DNA of 6,635 nucleotides from Planctomycetaceae bacterium (lineage in GTDB: Bacteria > Planctomycetota > Phycisphaerae > Phycisphaerales > SM1A02), in contig JAIYBS010000213.1 of NCBI GenBank assembly GCA_027488415.1, forward strand, positions 1-6,635. The letters run 5' to 3'. Positions 1 to 6,278 of this stretch are shown piece by piece (the stretch's first letter is position 1; every line of letters begins with the position of its first letter). A program made the position numbers and the translations under genes. A model generated the notes under the pieces. It did not search any database. It was not told the DNA's origin and saw only the letters and a program-made list of their open reading frames with translations.

Positions 1-1
1 A

Positions 2-847
2 TCAGGTCCAGCCGATGGCGTAGAAGACCGTCGAGAAGAACAGGTCGCTCAGGATCACGAAGATCACCGTCTGCACCACGGTCTCCGTGGTCGCGCGGCC
101 GACGCCCGCGGCGCCGCCCGTCACGCGAAGCCCGTTGTAGCAGGCGATCAGCCCGAGCAGCAGCCCGAAGACACCGGCCTTCATCAGCCCGGTGAGGAAG
201 TCGGACATCTTGAGCTGGGCGATCGTGTTCGAAACGTAGAGGTCGTAGGGGATGCCGAGCGCGGTCGTCCCGACGACCATGCCGAAGAAGACGGCCGTCA
301 GGTTGCTGATCACCGCGAGCGCGAGCAGGCTCGCGACCGTCGCGGCGAGGCGGGGCACGACGAGGTAGCGCACCGGGTTGAGCCCCATCGCCTCGAGCGC
401 CTCGACCTCCTCGCCGACCACCATCGTGCCGAGCTCGGCGGCGATCGACGCGCCCGCGAAGCCGACCATCACGATCGCCGCGACGAGCGGGCCGAGCTCG
501 CGGAACACCGCGACGCCAATCAGGTTCGCGACCTTGTCGGTCTGGCCGTACTGCTCGAGCGTCGGCGAGGTCTGCAGCGCGAGGATGATGCCGATCGACC
601 CGCTGACGAGCATCACGATCGAGATCGACCGGACGCCGACGCGGACGATCTGCGCGGTGATCGCGCTCGATCCGATCCGGACCTTCCGCACGACAAACGC
701 CCGCCACATCCACGATGCGGTGTCCTTGCCGAGCCAGACCAGCGCGCCGACCAGCTCGAACACCGCCGCCCAGAAGCCGATCCATCGGTCCAGGAGGCCG
801 AACGGGGCCTTCGCGAGCGCGGTGGGAGAGTCGGTCTCGGCGGGCAT
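2..847 (-). CDS. MlaE/YrbE-type ABC transporter permease (lipid transport)
   Basis: This is a 281-residue inner-membrane permease of the MlaE (YrbE) family. The family moves phospholipids or related lipids between inner membrane and periplasm, together with an MlaF-type ATPase, an MCE-domain protein and usually a STAS protein. An amphipathic N-terminal part (about residues 20-60) precedes hydrophobic segments near 75-92, 108-130, 165-195, 222-240 and 257-278. The family hallmark is visible: the FRELGPLVAA segment (116-125), AAELGTM (136-142), and the cytoplasmic coupling stretch GEEVEALEAMGLNP (145-158) leading to VVPR (163-166). Length is normal for the family. There is no N-terminal STAS domain, which some homologues carry; here STAS is a separate gene just upstream. 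The ATG at 847 is preceded by GGAG six bases away. The stop lies one base from the window edge, so the ATPase and MCE genes expected downstream are not visible. The family call is secure; the substrate is unknown. Confidence 0.93.
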   Translation of the reverse strand: MPAETDSPTALAKAPFGLLDRWIGFWAAVFELVGALVWLGKDTASWMWRAFVVRKVRIGSSAITAQIVRVGVRSISIVMLVSGSIGIILALQTSPTLEQYGQTDKVANLIGVAVFRELGPLVAAIVMVGFAGASIAAELGTMVVGEEVEALEAMGLNPVRYLVVPRLAATVASLLALAVISNLTAVFFGMVVGTTALGIPYDLYVSNTIAQLKMSDFLTGLMKAGVFGLLLGLIACYNGLRVTGGAAGVGRATTETVVQTVIFVILSDLFFSTVFYAIGWT

Positions 848-853
848 GATGGG

Positions 854-857
854 CTCC
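854..857 (-). promoter_or_regulatory. Ribosome binding site of the MlaE-type permease
   Basis: GGAG on the minus strand, six bases before the ATG at 847 and inside the 12-base gap after the STAS stop. It fixes the permease start and gives the gene its own initiation site within the operon. Confidence 0.6.
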
Positions 858-859
858 GG

Positions 860-1204
860 TCAGGCGCCGGTCGCGTCCTCGACGGACGGCACGAGCTTGA
901 AGACCTCGGTGAGTCGGGCGATCTCGAAGATGCCGCGGACTCGGTCGTTTGCGCCCGCGAGGAACAGCTGCGAACCGCCGCGCTGCGCGAGCTGGAGCGC
1001 CTGCACGAGGACCGCGAGCCCGGGGCTGCTGAGGAAGGTCGTCTGGCGGAGGTCGATCACGACCTTCGGCTGCTTGCGCGCGATCGCGTCCGCGAGGGCC
1101 TTGCGGAACGGGTCGATGTTGGCGGCGGACACGTCCCCGACCACCCGCACGATCGCGGCCGCGGGCACCTGCTCGACCGAGACCTGGAGAACGTGCATGT
1201 CCAT
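860..1204 (-). CDS. STAS-domain protein, MlaB-like, next to the permease
   Basis: This 114-residue protein is a single STAS domain (SpoIIAA/MlaB fold). Visible signatures are the VRVVGDVSAANID strand-turn (19-31), the VVIDL strand (48-52) and the TFLSSPGLAVLV loop-helix (56-67), which corresponds to the DSSG phospho-loop of anti-sigma antagonists. At the third position of that loop, where SpoIIAA-type proteins carry the phosphorylated Ser, this protein has Pro61, so kinase control at that residue is not possible; Ser60 remains. Lying 12 bases upstream of the MlaE-type permease, it is most likely the cytoplasmic STAS subunit of the transporter, as MlaB binds the MlaF ATPase. ATG at 1204 is chosen; a second ATG two codons later (M3) is possible. 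No clear Shine-Dalgarno precedes either. It is a diverged paralogue of the next STAS gene, with the loop at the same residue numbers. Domain certain, role inferred. Confidence 0.88.
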   Translation of the reverse strand: MDMHVLQVSVEQVPAAAIVRVVGDVSAANIDPFRKALADAIARKQPKVVIDLRQTTFLSSPGLAVLVQALQLAQRGGSQLFLAGANDRVRGIFEIARLTEVFKLVPSVEDATGA

Positions 1205-1240
1205 GGCGGGGATGCTAACCGTTGCCGGGACGCGCCGGGC
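1205..1240. other. 36-base spacer between the two STAS genes, with a short inverted repeat at its edge
   Basis: A 5-base inverted repeat, CGGGC-TCA-GCCCG (1236-1248), is centred exactly on the stop codon of the upstream STAS gene. The loop is only three bases and no T-tract follows on the minus strand, so it is not a convincing terminator. No purine-rich ribosome binding site is visible before the ATG at 1204, so the downstream STAS gene may depend on readthrough or an atypical start. Confidence 0.3.
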
Positions 1241-1549
1241 TCAGCCCGCGACGGGCAGGTTCGCGATCCGCAGCATCCGCTCGATGTGCGCGGAGGGCCT
1301 CGAATAGCGCAGGGCGCGCTTCGCATGCTTCGAGCGTCGGGCGAGCTGAACGAGCACGGCGAGGCCCGTCGAACTGAGGAACGTCACCCCGGACAGGTCG
1401 ACTTCGATGTCCGTCCCGGGGCCGGCCAGAAGGGGCAGGACGGTGTCCTCCAGGACGCCCGCCTGCGAGGCCGGGAGGTCGCCCGCGACGCGAACGACGG
1501 TCGCGGCGGCCTGTTCGTCCACCGTGATGCTCAGCGGGGTCTCGCTCAT
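1241..1549 (-). CDS. STAS-domain protein (anti-sigma factor antagonist type), first of the pair
   Basis: This 102-residue protein is a single STAS domain. It shows TVVRVAGDLPASQ (17-29), the VDLSG strand (50-54) and TFLSSTGLAVLVQLA (56-70), the loop equivalent to the DSSG of SpoIIAA. Thr61 occupies the phospho-acceptor position, so regulation by a serine/threonine kinase is chemically possible here, in contrast to Pro61 in the neighbouring STAS protein. The ATG at 1549 overlaps the stop of the lipoprotein gene (ATGA), and GGAG lies seven bases upstream, which together fix the start. The frame stays open far upstream into the reverse strand of guaA, but that part has no STAS-like sequence and is an artefact of high GC. 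It could be a second subunit or regulator of the lipid transporter, or an independent antagonist of an anti-sigma factor. Domain certain, partner unknown. Confidence 0.88.
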   Translation of the reverse strand: MSETPLSITVDEQAAATVVRVAGDLPASQAGVLEDTVLPLLAGPGTDIEVDLSGVTFLSSTGLAVLVQLARRSKHAKRALRYSRPSAHIERMLRIANLPVAG

Positions 1550-1896
1550 CGCTTGGCTCCGGCGGAGGCAGCGGGGTGATCCTTTACCCACGTGCGCCAT
1601 CGCTCGATCGCCGCCGCCCGGTCCGATGCCGGTGCGTCGAACCGGTAGCCGAGCGTCTCGCCCGTCAGCCTCCGGAGCGCCCCGGCGGCCGCCATGCGCA
1701 CCGCGGCGTCGTCGGCGGAGAGGCTCTCCACGCACCGCGGGATGCTCGATCGGTCGTCGGCGGCCGCGGCGCGCTCGAGCGCGCCGATCCGTGCCTCCGG
1801 CGTGGGGTCGTCGAACGAGGGCGCCACCGATGCGCCGCATCCCGCGAGCGCGCAGGCCGCGAGCAGGGCGGGGAGAAGCGTTCGGGCCGCGGACAT
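1546..1896 (-). CDS. Small HEAT-like lipoprotein of unknown function
   Basis: This 116-residue exported lipoprotein has a short basic start (R5), a hydrophobic run (about 7-16) and a lipobox LAGC at 17-20, so the mature protein would begin with lipidated Cys20. A linker rich in Asp/Pro follows. Residues 33-80 form two helical hairpins of HEAT type, with ARIGALERAAAADD and AVRMAAAGALRRLTGE as the second helices. The tail DRAAAIERWRTWVKDH (92-107) is a Trp-containing helix that I recognise from planctomycete HEAT proteins. ATG at 1896 is chosen because it puts the signal peptide at the N-terminus; the frame is open further upstream over guaA but that part has no signal character. No Shine-Dalgarno is visible. 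It is first in the presumed operon and its stop overlaps the STAS start. It may sit in a membrane facing the periplasm near the lipid transporter; that is inference only. Confidence 0.78.
   Translation of the reverse strand: MSAARTLLPALLAACALAGCGASVAPSFDDPTPEARIGALERAAAADDRSSIPRCVESLSADDAAVRMAAAGALRRLTGETLGYRFDAPASDRAAAIERWRTWVKDHPAASAGAKR
1557..1560 (-). promoter_or_regulatory. Ribosome binding site of the first STAS gene
   Basis: GGAG on the minus strand, seven bases before the ATG at 1549 and inside the 3' end of the lipoprotein gene. With the ATGA overlap it supports coupled translation. Its context (CCGGAGCC) matches the one before the permease. Confidence 0.6.
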
Positions 1897-1945
1897 GGTC
1901 AAAGTGTACGGTGACCGCGGCATCGGTAGCATTGCCCGCCTTCCA
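1897..1945. promoter_or_regulatory. 49-base divergent promoter region between the lipoprotein gene and guaA
   Basis: Both transcripts must start here or inside the opposite gene. On the minus strand a TACACT (1903-1908) lies six bases before the lipoprotein ATG. If it is a -10 box, transcription would start at about the A of the ATG, giving a leaderless message, which fits the missing ribosome binding site. No convincing -35 is found 16-19 bases upstream of it. On the plus strand TAGCAT (1927-1932) is a weak -10 candidate for guaA. There is an imperfectly spaced inverted repeat, GGTCA (1897-1901) and TGACC (1912-1916), that could be an operator. The region is too short for a purine riboswitch. 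All assignments are tentative. Confidence 0.35.
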
Positions 1946-3496
1946 ATGAGCACCGCGACCGAGACCGTCCTGATCCTCGACTTCGGCAGCCAGTTCGCGC
2001 AGCTGATCGCCCGCCGCGTCCGCGAGATGGGCGTCTTCAGCCTGCTGGTGGCGCCGGGCACGCCGCTCGAGAAGATCCGCTCGCTCGGCGCGAAGGGGAT
2101 CATCCTCTCCGGCGGTCCCGCGAGCGTCTTCGAGGAGGGCGCCCCCCGCTGCGACCCCGGCGTGCTCGACCTCGGGATCCCCGTGCTCGGGATCTGCTAC
2201 GGCATGCAGCTCGGGTGCCACATGATGGGCTTCGAGGTGAGCCCGGCGTCGCACCGCGAGTACGGGCGCGCGCAGCTCGACGTGCGCGACCACGACGGGC
2301 TGATGCACGGCGTTCCCGCGCGGACCACCGTCTGGATGAGCCACGGCGACCAGGTGAAGGACGCGCACGGCGACCTCGCGGTGCTCGCCTCGACGGACAC
2401 CTGCCCGGTGGCCGCCGTCGCCCACCGCACCAAGCCGTTCTACGGCGTGCAGTTCCACCCCGAGGTGACGCACACGCCCCACGGCACGGACATCCTCCGG
2501 AACTTCCTCTACGGCGCATGCGGCTGCCAGGGCAACTGGCGGATGGCCGACTTCCTCGAGCGCGAGTCCGCGCGGATCCGCGCCGACGTCGGCACCGACC
2601 GCGTGATCTGCGGCCTGTCCGGCGGCGTCGACTCGAGCGTGGTCGCCGCGCTCCTCGCGCGCGCGATCGGCGACCGGCTGACCTGCATCTTCGTCGACAA
2701 CGGCCTCCTCCGAAACGGCGAGCGCGACCTCGTCGAGAGCACCTTCCGAGGGGCGTTCGACGTGGACCTGCGGGTCATCGACGCCTCGAAGGAGTTCCTC
2801 TCCGACCTCGAGGGCATCTCCGACCCGCAGGAGAAGCGGCGCCGCATCGGGCACCGGTTCATCGACGTCTTCCGCATGGCAGCGGCGGAGGTCGGCCATG
2901 ACGCCCGCTGGCTCGCGCAGGGCACCCTGTATCCCGACGTGATCGAGAGCGGCGCCAGCCTCGCCGGCACCGCCGCGAACATCAAGCTTCACCACAACGT
3001 GGGCGGGCTGCCCTCGGAGCTCGGCTTCCGGCTCGTCGAGCCGCTGCGCGACCTCTTCAAGGACGAGGTTCGCCGCCTCGGCGAGGTCCTCGGCCTGCCG
3101 CCGCAGATCGTGTGGCGGCACCCGTTCCCCGGACCCGGTCTCGCCGTCCGCGTGCTCGGCGAGGTCACCGAGGAGCGGCTTGCGATCCTCCGCGACTGCG
3201 ACGAGATCCTCCTCGAGGAGATCGTCAGCGAGGACCTGTATCGCGCGACGAGCCAGGTCTTCGCGGTGCTGCTGCCCGTGAAGTCGGTCGGCGTGATGGG
3301 CGACGGGCGGACCTACGACTCGGTGGTCGCGCTCCGCGCGGTGACGACCGAGGACTTCATGACCGCGGACTGGGCACGCCTTCCGTACGACGTGCTTGCC
3401 CGGATCTCGAACCGCATCATCAACGAGGTCAAGGGCGTCAACCGCGTCGTCTACGACATCTCGAGCAAGCCGCCCGCGACGATCGAGTGGGAGTGA
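1946..3496 (+). CDS. guaA: GMP synthase (glutamine-hydrolysing), GuaA
   Basis: A 516-residue cytoplasmic enzyme that converts XMP, ATP and glutamine to GMP, the last step of guanine nucleotide synthesis. The N-terminal class I glutamine amidotransferase domain (about 6-195) has ILDFGSQFAQLIARRVRE, LSGGPASV (54-61), the nucleophile Cys84 in LGICYGMQ, and the His171/Glu173 pair in GVQFHPEV. The ATP pyrophosphatase domain (about 200-390) has the P-loop SGGVDSS (225-231), FVDNGLLR and QGTLYPDVIES (325-335). The C-terminal dimerisation/XMP domain has HPFPGPGLAVRVLGEV and ends in the family's usual PPATIEWE. Length is normal and nothing is missing. ATG at 1946 places the family motif a few residues in, as usual; an in-frame ATG at 1895 would add 17 residues but overlaps the lipoprotein start and has no better ribosome site. 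No Shine-Dalgarno is evident. It is a single-gene unit, divergent from the lipoprotein and convergent with the DegT-fold gene. Confidence 0.98.
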   Translation: MSTATETVLILDFGSQFAQLIARRVREMGVFSLLVAPGTPLEKIRSLGAKGIILSGGPASVFEEGAPRCDPGVLDLGIPVLGICYGMQLGCHMMGFEVSPASHREYGRAQLDVRDHDGLMHGVPARTTVWMSHGDQVKDAHGDLAVLASTDTCPVAAVAHRTKPFYGVQFHPEVTHTPHGTDILRNFLYGACGCQGNWRMADFLERESARIRADVGTDRVICGLSGGVDSSVVAALLARAIGDRLTCIFVDNGLLRNGERDLVESTFRGAFDVDLRVIDASKEFLSDLEGISDPQEKRRRIGHRFIDVFRMAAAEVGHDARWLAQGTLYPDVIESGASLAGTAANIKLHHNVGGLPSELGFRLVEPLRDLFKDEVRRLGEVLGLPPQIVWRHPFPGPGLAVRVLGEVTEERLAILRDCDEILLEEIVSEDLYRATSQVFAVLLPVKSVGVMGDGRTYDSVVALRAVTTEDFMTADWARLPYDVLARISNRIINEVKGVNRVVYDISSKPPATIEWE

Positions 3497-3517
3497 TCCC
3501 GATCAGCCGCGCGCGGC
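3497..3517. other. 6-base convergent junction with a GC palindrome
   Basis: guaA (plus) and the DegT-fold gene (minus) end six bases apart (3497-3502). Next to the gap, inside the last codons of the DegT-fold gene, is a perfect 12-base palindrome GCCGCGCGCGGC (3506-3517). It could slow RNA polymerase coming from guaA, but no T-tract follows on either strand, so it is not a standard intrinsic terminator. Self-complementary GC tracts of this size occur by chance in DNA of this composition. Confidence 0.25.
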
Positions 3518-4693
3518 GCCGCCGGTGCGCGCGAGCGCGACCTCGAGGACGTCGCAGACCGTGTCGACGTGCTGCTCGGACATCGTGTTGAAGAACGGGA
3601 GCGCGATCGCGCGCGCCGCCGCGCTCTCGGCGACCGGGCAGTGCCCGGGCTCCGTGCCCGTGATCGCGCGGACCTGCGGCAGGAGCGGCGTCGCGGGGTA
3701 GTAGTTGGCCGCACCCACGTCCTGACGGTGGAGGACGCCGATGATCGCGTCGCGGTCGTCCGCGGTGAAGCGCGTCGAGAGACGGACCACGAAGTTCGCC
3801 CAGCTGATCGACGCGCCCTCCGGCACCGTGGGAAGCACGATGTCTGGGTTCGCGGCGAGACGGCGGAGGTACGCGGTCGCGAGCTCCTGGCGGCGCGCGA
3901 TGGTCTCGTCGAGCCGGCGGATCTGGCCGCAGCCGAGCGCGGCCTCGGTCTCCGGCATGCGCGCGTCGTAGCCGCCGAGCGCGGTGTGCTCGAGGATGGC
4001 GCCGATGTCCCGGGGCTGCCCGGCGAAGCTCATGCGGTCGACGCGCCCCTGGTGGCGGATCGCGCGGCACGCGGCCGCGAGCGCGTCGTCGTGCGTGACG
4101 ACCATGCCGCCCTCGCCGGTCGTGACCTGGCGGTTCGACCAGAAGCCGAGGCACGCCACCCGGCCGAAGCGGCCGGCGTTGTCGTTGCCGTAGGTCGTGC
4201 CGAGCGCCTCCGCGGCGTTCTCGACCATCGCGATCTCCATGCGCGAGCAGAGCGCGATCAGCTCGGGCATCTGCGCCGGATTGCCGAAGGTCAGCGCGGC
4301 GAGCATCGCCTTCGTCTTCTTGCCGATCTTCTTGGCGGCCGCCTCGGGATCCATGTTGAGGCTGAGCGGGTCGACGTCGACGAAGACGGGCCGTGCCCCC
4401 AGGTTCAGCACGCTGTGCGGCATGCCGCTGAAACCGAAGCCGGGCACCAGCACCTCGTCTCCGGGGCCGACGCCGACCGCGCGGAGCGCGATCTCGATGG
4501 CCATCGCGCCGGACGAGACGCCGATCCCGAAGGTCCGGCGCGTGCGTTCCGCGACGAGCTGCTCGAACTCGAGCAGCCGGGCGCCCATCGTCAGCGTCCC
4601 GCGGCGCAGCGTCTCCGCGACGAGCTCGATGTCCTCCTCGCGGATGTCGGGCTTGTTGAGCGGGATCACGGGATTGGCGGAGCGATCGGGCAT
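3503..4693 (-). CDS. DegT/DnrJ/EryC1/StrS-fold protein with a degenerate PLP site
   Basis: A 396-residue protein of the DegT/DnrJ/EryC1/StrS fold (fold-type I), normally PLP-dependent sugar aminotransferases making amino sugars for surface glycans. Family landmarks are kept: PLNKPDIREEDIE (11-23), GVGPGDEVLVPGFGF (74-88), GARPVFVDVDP (99-109), KKTKAMLAALTFGNP (125-139), TTGEGGMVVT (191-200) and EAALGCGQIRRLDE (250-263). The catalytic residues are not. The position of the Schiff-base Lys before TTGEGG is Arg188 (codon CGC); the Asp that pairs with the pyridine nitrogen is Asn159 in VENAAEALG; the phosphate-binding Thr, Ser and neighbour-subunit Asn positions are Ala63, Gly183 and Asp243. It therefore should not bind PLP or transaminate normally. 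The frame is intact and of full length, so it is not an obvious pseudogene. ATG at 4693 follows a good ribosome site and lies three bases after the exported HEAT-like gene. Fold certain; function unknown, possibly a non-PLP enzyme, a sugar-binding or regulatory subunit. Confidence 0.9.
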   Translation of the reverse strand: MPDRSANPVIPLNKPDIREEDIELVAETLRRGTLTMGARLLEFEQLVAERTRRTFGIGVSSGAMAIEIALRAVGVGPGDEVLVPGFGFSGMPHSVLNLGARPVFVDVDPLSLNMDPEAAAKKIGKKTKAMLAALTFGNPAQMPELIALCSRMEIAMVENAAEALGTTYGNDNAGRFGRVACLGFWSNRQVTTGEGGMVVTHDDALAAACRAIRHQGRVDRMSFAGQPRDIGAILEHTALGGYDARMPETEAALGCGQIRRLDETIARRQELATAYLRRLAANPDIVLPTVPEGASISWANFVVRLSTRFTADDRDAIIGVLHRQDVGAANYYPATPLLPQVRAITGTEPGHCPVAESAAARAIALPFFNTMSEQHVDTVCDVLEVALARTGGAARG

Positions 4694-4696
4694 CGG

Positions 4697-4704
4697 TCAC
4701 CTCT
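4697..4704 (-). promoter_or_regulatory. Ribosome binding site of the DegT-fold gene
   Basis: AGAGGTGA on the minus strand, the best Shine-Dalgarno match in the window, ending three bases before the ATG at 4693; its GAGG core is six bases away. The stop codon of the upstream gene is embedded in it (GAG-AGG-TGA), which suggests translational coupling of the two genes. Confidence 0.7.
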
Positions 4705-6268
4705 CGGCGGGCGTCTCGGCGGGGGCAGTGGCTGGGGCAGGGGCGGTCGCGGCGGCGACCTTGGCGACGGCTTCCTCCGTCAGCTTCCTGGATCGGGCGA
4801 AGAACCACGCGGCCTGCAGCGTCCGTGCGGCATCGAGGTCACCGCCGCCGGCCGCCGCGCGTCCCAGGACGTCGAGGTCGGCGTCGCTGAGGGGCGCGCC
4901 GGCGCGCGCGAGGACCAGGACGGCAAGGCCCTCGCCGGCACGCGGCAGCTTCCCGCGCCACGCCCGGGCCAGTTCCTGCGCCTCGGGACGGCGGCTGTCG
5001 TTGATGCCGGACATCGCGGCGACCGCGAGCTCCTCGGACCTGGCCACGCGTTCCATCAGCCCGCGGACTGCCGCCGGGTCCGACTTCATCAGTTCGCGCG
5101 CAAGCCCGGAGACCAGCGTCGGCGTCGGCGCGCGCTCGGGATCGCCGAGGTCGACCTGGTCGAGGAGGTGCTTCCAGACCGGGGCGGAGTCCGCGGGCGG
5201 GAGCTCCGCGGCGCGGACGAGCGCCCATTCGCCTGCCATCGAGTGGCCCGAGTCGAGCAGCTTGATCAGTGCCGCCGGGAGGTCGGTGCCCGTGCAGGCG
5301 GCGGCGCCTGCGTCCGCCATGGCCTCGAGGACGGCATTGCCGTTGCGGATCGCGTCGAAGGTCGTGGGCGGGATCGCCTTGCCCGAGCACGCCAGGAGCT
5401 GCATGCCGGCACGGACCAGCGCGAGCTGCGAGCGGTTCGAGGCGGCCTTCGCTCGCCACGCGGCGATGCCGTCGGCGGGCGAGATGCGGAGCGCCATGCC
5501 GATCGCGGCGACGCGGAGTTCCTCGGCCATGCCGTCGAGGGCACTCGCCTCGAGGAGCACCGGCGCGGCGGAGCGGATCTCGAAGAGGAGGCTCGCCTCG
5601 ATGAGTGCACGGAGCACCGGCTCGCGCTCCTCGGGCGGCAGCGCGAGGAGCCGCGCCCGGAAGGCGTTCCACGGTGCAGGGTCGCCGGCGCGGTCCTTGC
5701 CGCCGTCTCGAAGGAGGAGCGACGCGAGCCCGGCGGCGACCGGGTCTTCGCCCGTGGCGATCCGCGCGATCTGCGCCGGATCCCACGCCTCGTCGCGTCG
5801 ATCGAGCTCGGCGACGAGCGAGAGCATCGCGGCGTCCGGCAGGTCACCGGCGGCGAGCAGCGCCGCGACCGGGGATTCCCGCAGGATGCCGGTGATGTTC
5901 GCCTCGCGGATCACGACGCCGCGCTCGTCGCGGCTGCCGAGCGCCGCGAACAGGCGGGGGTCGATGCCCTTCTTCGTGACGAGCGCCGTGCCGAGCGTGC
6001 CGTACACGCGGGACGCCGGGTTGGCGGAGCCCGCCATCGCCTCGAAGATCGCCTCGACCGCGGGATCGCCGCAGCCGGCGAGCATGGCGACGTTCGTGCC
6101 CATCGACGGGTCGGTGCCGTCGAGGGCGTCCGTGAGCGCCGTCACCGCGGCTCGGCCGAGGTCGACCTTCTCGTAGAACTGGGCCGCACAGGGCAGGGCA
6201 ATCGCCAATGCCGCGATGGCGGCCGCGAGCGGCTGCCGGACCGCCAGGGGGACGCAGGGAGTGCGCAT
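4697..6268 (-). CDS. Exported alpha-helical (HEAT-like) protein of unknown function
   Basis: This 523-residue protein has a clear Sec signal peptide: R2 and R11 in the n-region, a hydrophobic run QPLAAAIAALAIALP (12-26), and a likely cleavage after Ala29 (CAA before Gln30). Pro26 before Cys27 argues against a lipobox. The mature part (30-500) is made of Ala/Leu-rich amphipathic helices in pairs split by short Gly/Asp/Pro turns, as in HEAT-type alpha-solenoids; examples lie around 62-80, 131-156, 168-188, 230-260, 325-355 and 395-420. No enzymatic motif or second domain is recognised. The last 20 residues are an Ala/Pro/Thr-rich, probably disordered tail. ATG at 6268 is fixed by the signal peptide; no strong Shine-Dalgarno is seen. 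It starts 10 bases after the DnaA-domain gene and ends three bases before the DegT-fold gene, so all three are probably one transcript. It likely acts as a periplasmic or surface scaffold; not recognised further. Confidence 0.82.
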   Translation of the reverse strand: MRTPCVPLAVRQPLAAAIAALAIALPCAAQFYEKVDLGRAAVTALTDALDGTDPSMGTNVAMLAGCGDPAVEAIFEAMAGSANPASRVYGTLGTALVTKKGIDPRLFAALGSRDERGVVIREANITGILRESPVAALLAAGDLPDAAMLSLVAELDRRDEAWDPAQIARIATGEDPVAAGLASLLLRDGGKDRAGDPAPWNAFRARLLALPPEEREPVLRALIEASLLFEIRSAAPVLLEASALDGMAEELRVAAIGMALRISPADGIAAWRAKAASNRSQLALVRAGMQLLACSGKAIPPTTFDAIRNGNAVLEAMADAGAAACTGTDLPAALIKLLDSGHSMAGEWALVRAAELPPADSAPVWKHLLDQVDLGDPERAPTPTLVSGLARELMKSDPAAVRGLMERVARSEELAVAAMSGINDSRRPEAQELARAWRGKLPRAGEGLAVLVLARAGAPLSDADLDVLGRAAAGGGDLDAARTLQAAWFFARSRKLTEEAVAKVAAATAPAPATAPAETPAER

Positions 6269-6278
6269 CGCCCGCAGT

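Noticed and set aside
1236..1248. Intrinsic terminator after the first STAS gene.
   Set aside because: The stem is only five bases with a three-base loop and no T-tract, and it includes the stop codon.
1694..1945. Longer N-terminus for GuaA, including an in-frame ATG at 1895.
   Set aside because: The added residues do not belong to the GuaA family and would overlap the lipoprotein gene. The ATG at 1946 gives the usual length.
1897..1945. Purine riboswitch before guaA.
   Set aside because: 49 bases are too few for an aptamer and expression platform, and no aptamer core is visible.
1550..3121. Upstream extension of the first STAS frame to 626 codons.
   Set aside because: The extension is the reverse strand of guaA and of the lipoprotein, without recognisable domains. 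The ATGA overlap and GGAG define the start at 1549.
4130..4219. Sequencing error or frameshift as explanation for Arg188 and Asn159.
   Set aside because: Arg188 is CGC, two changes from any Lys codon. The frame is continuous, and three other PLP-site positions are also changed, so a single error cannot explain it.
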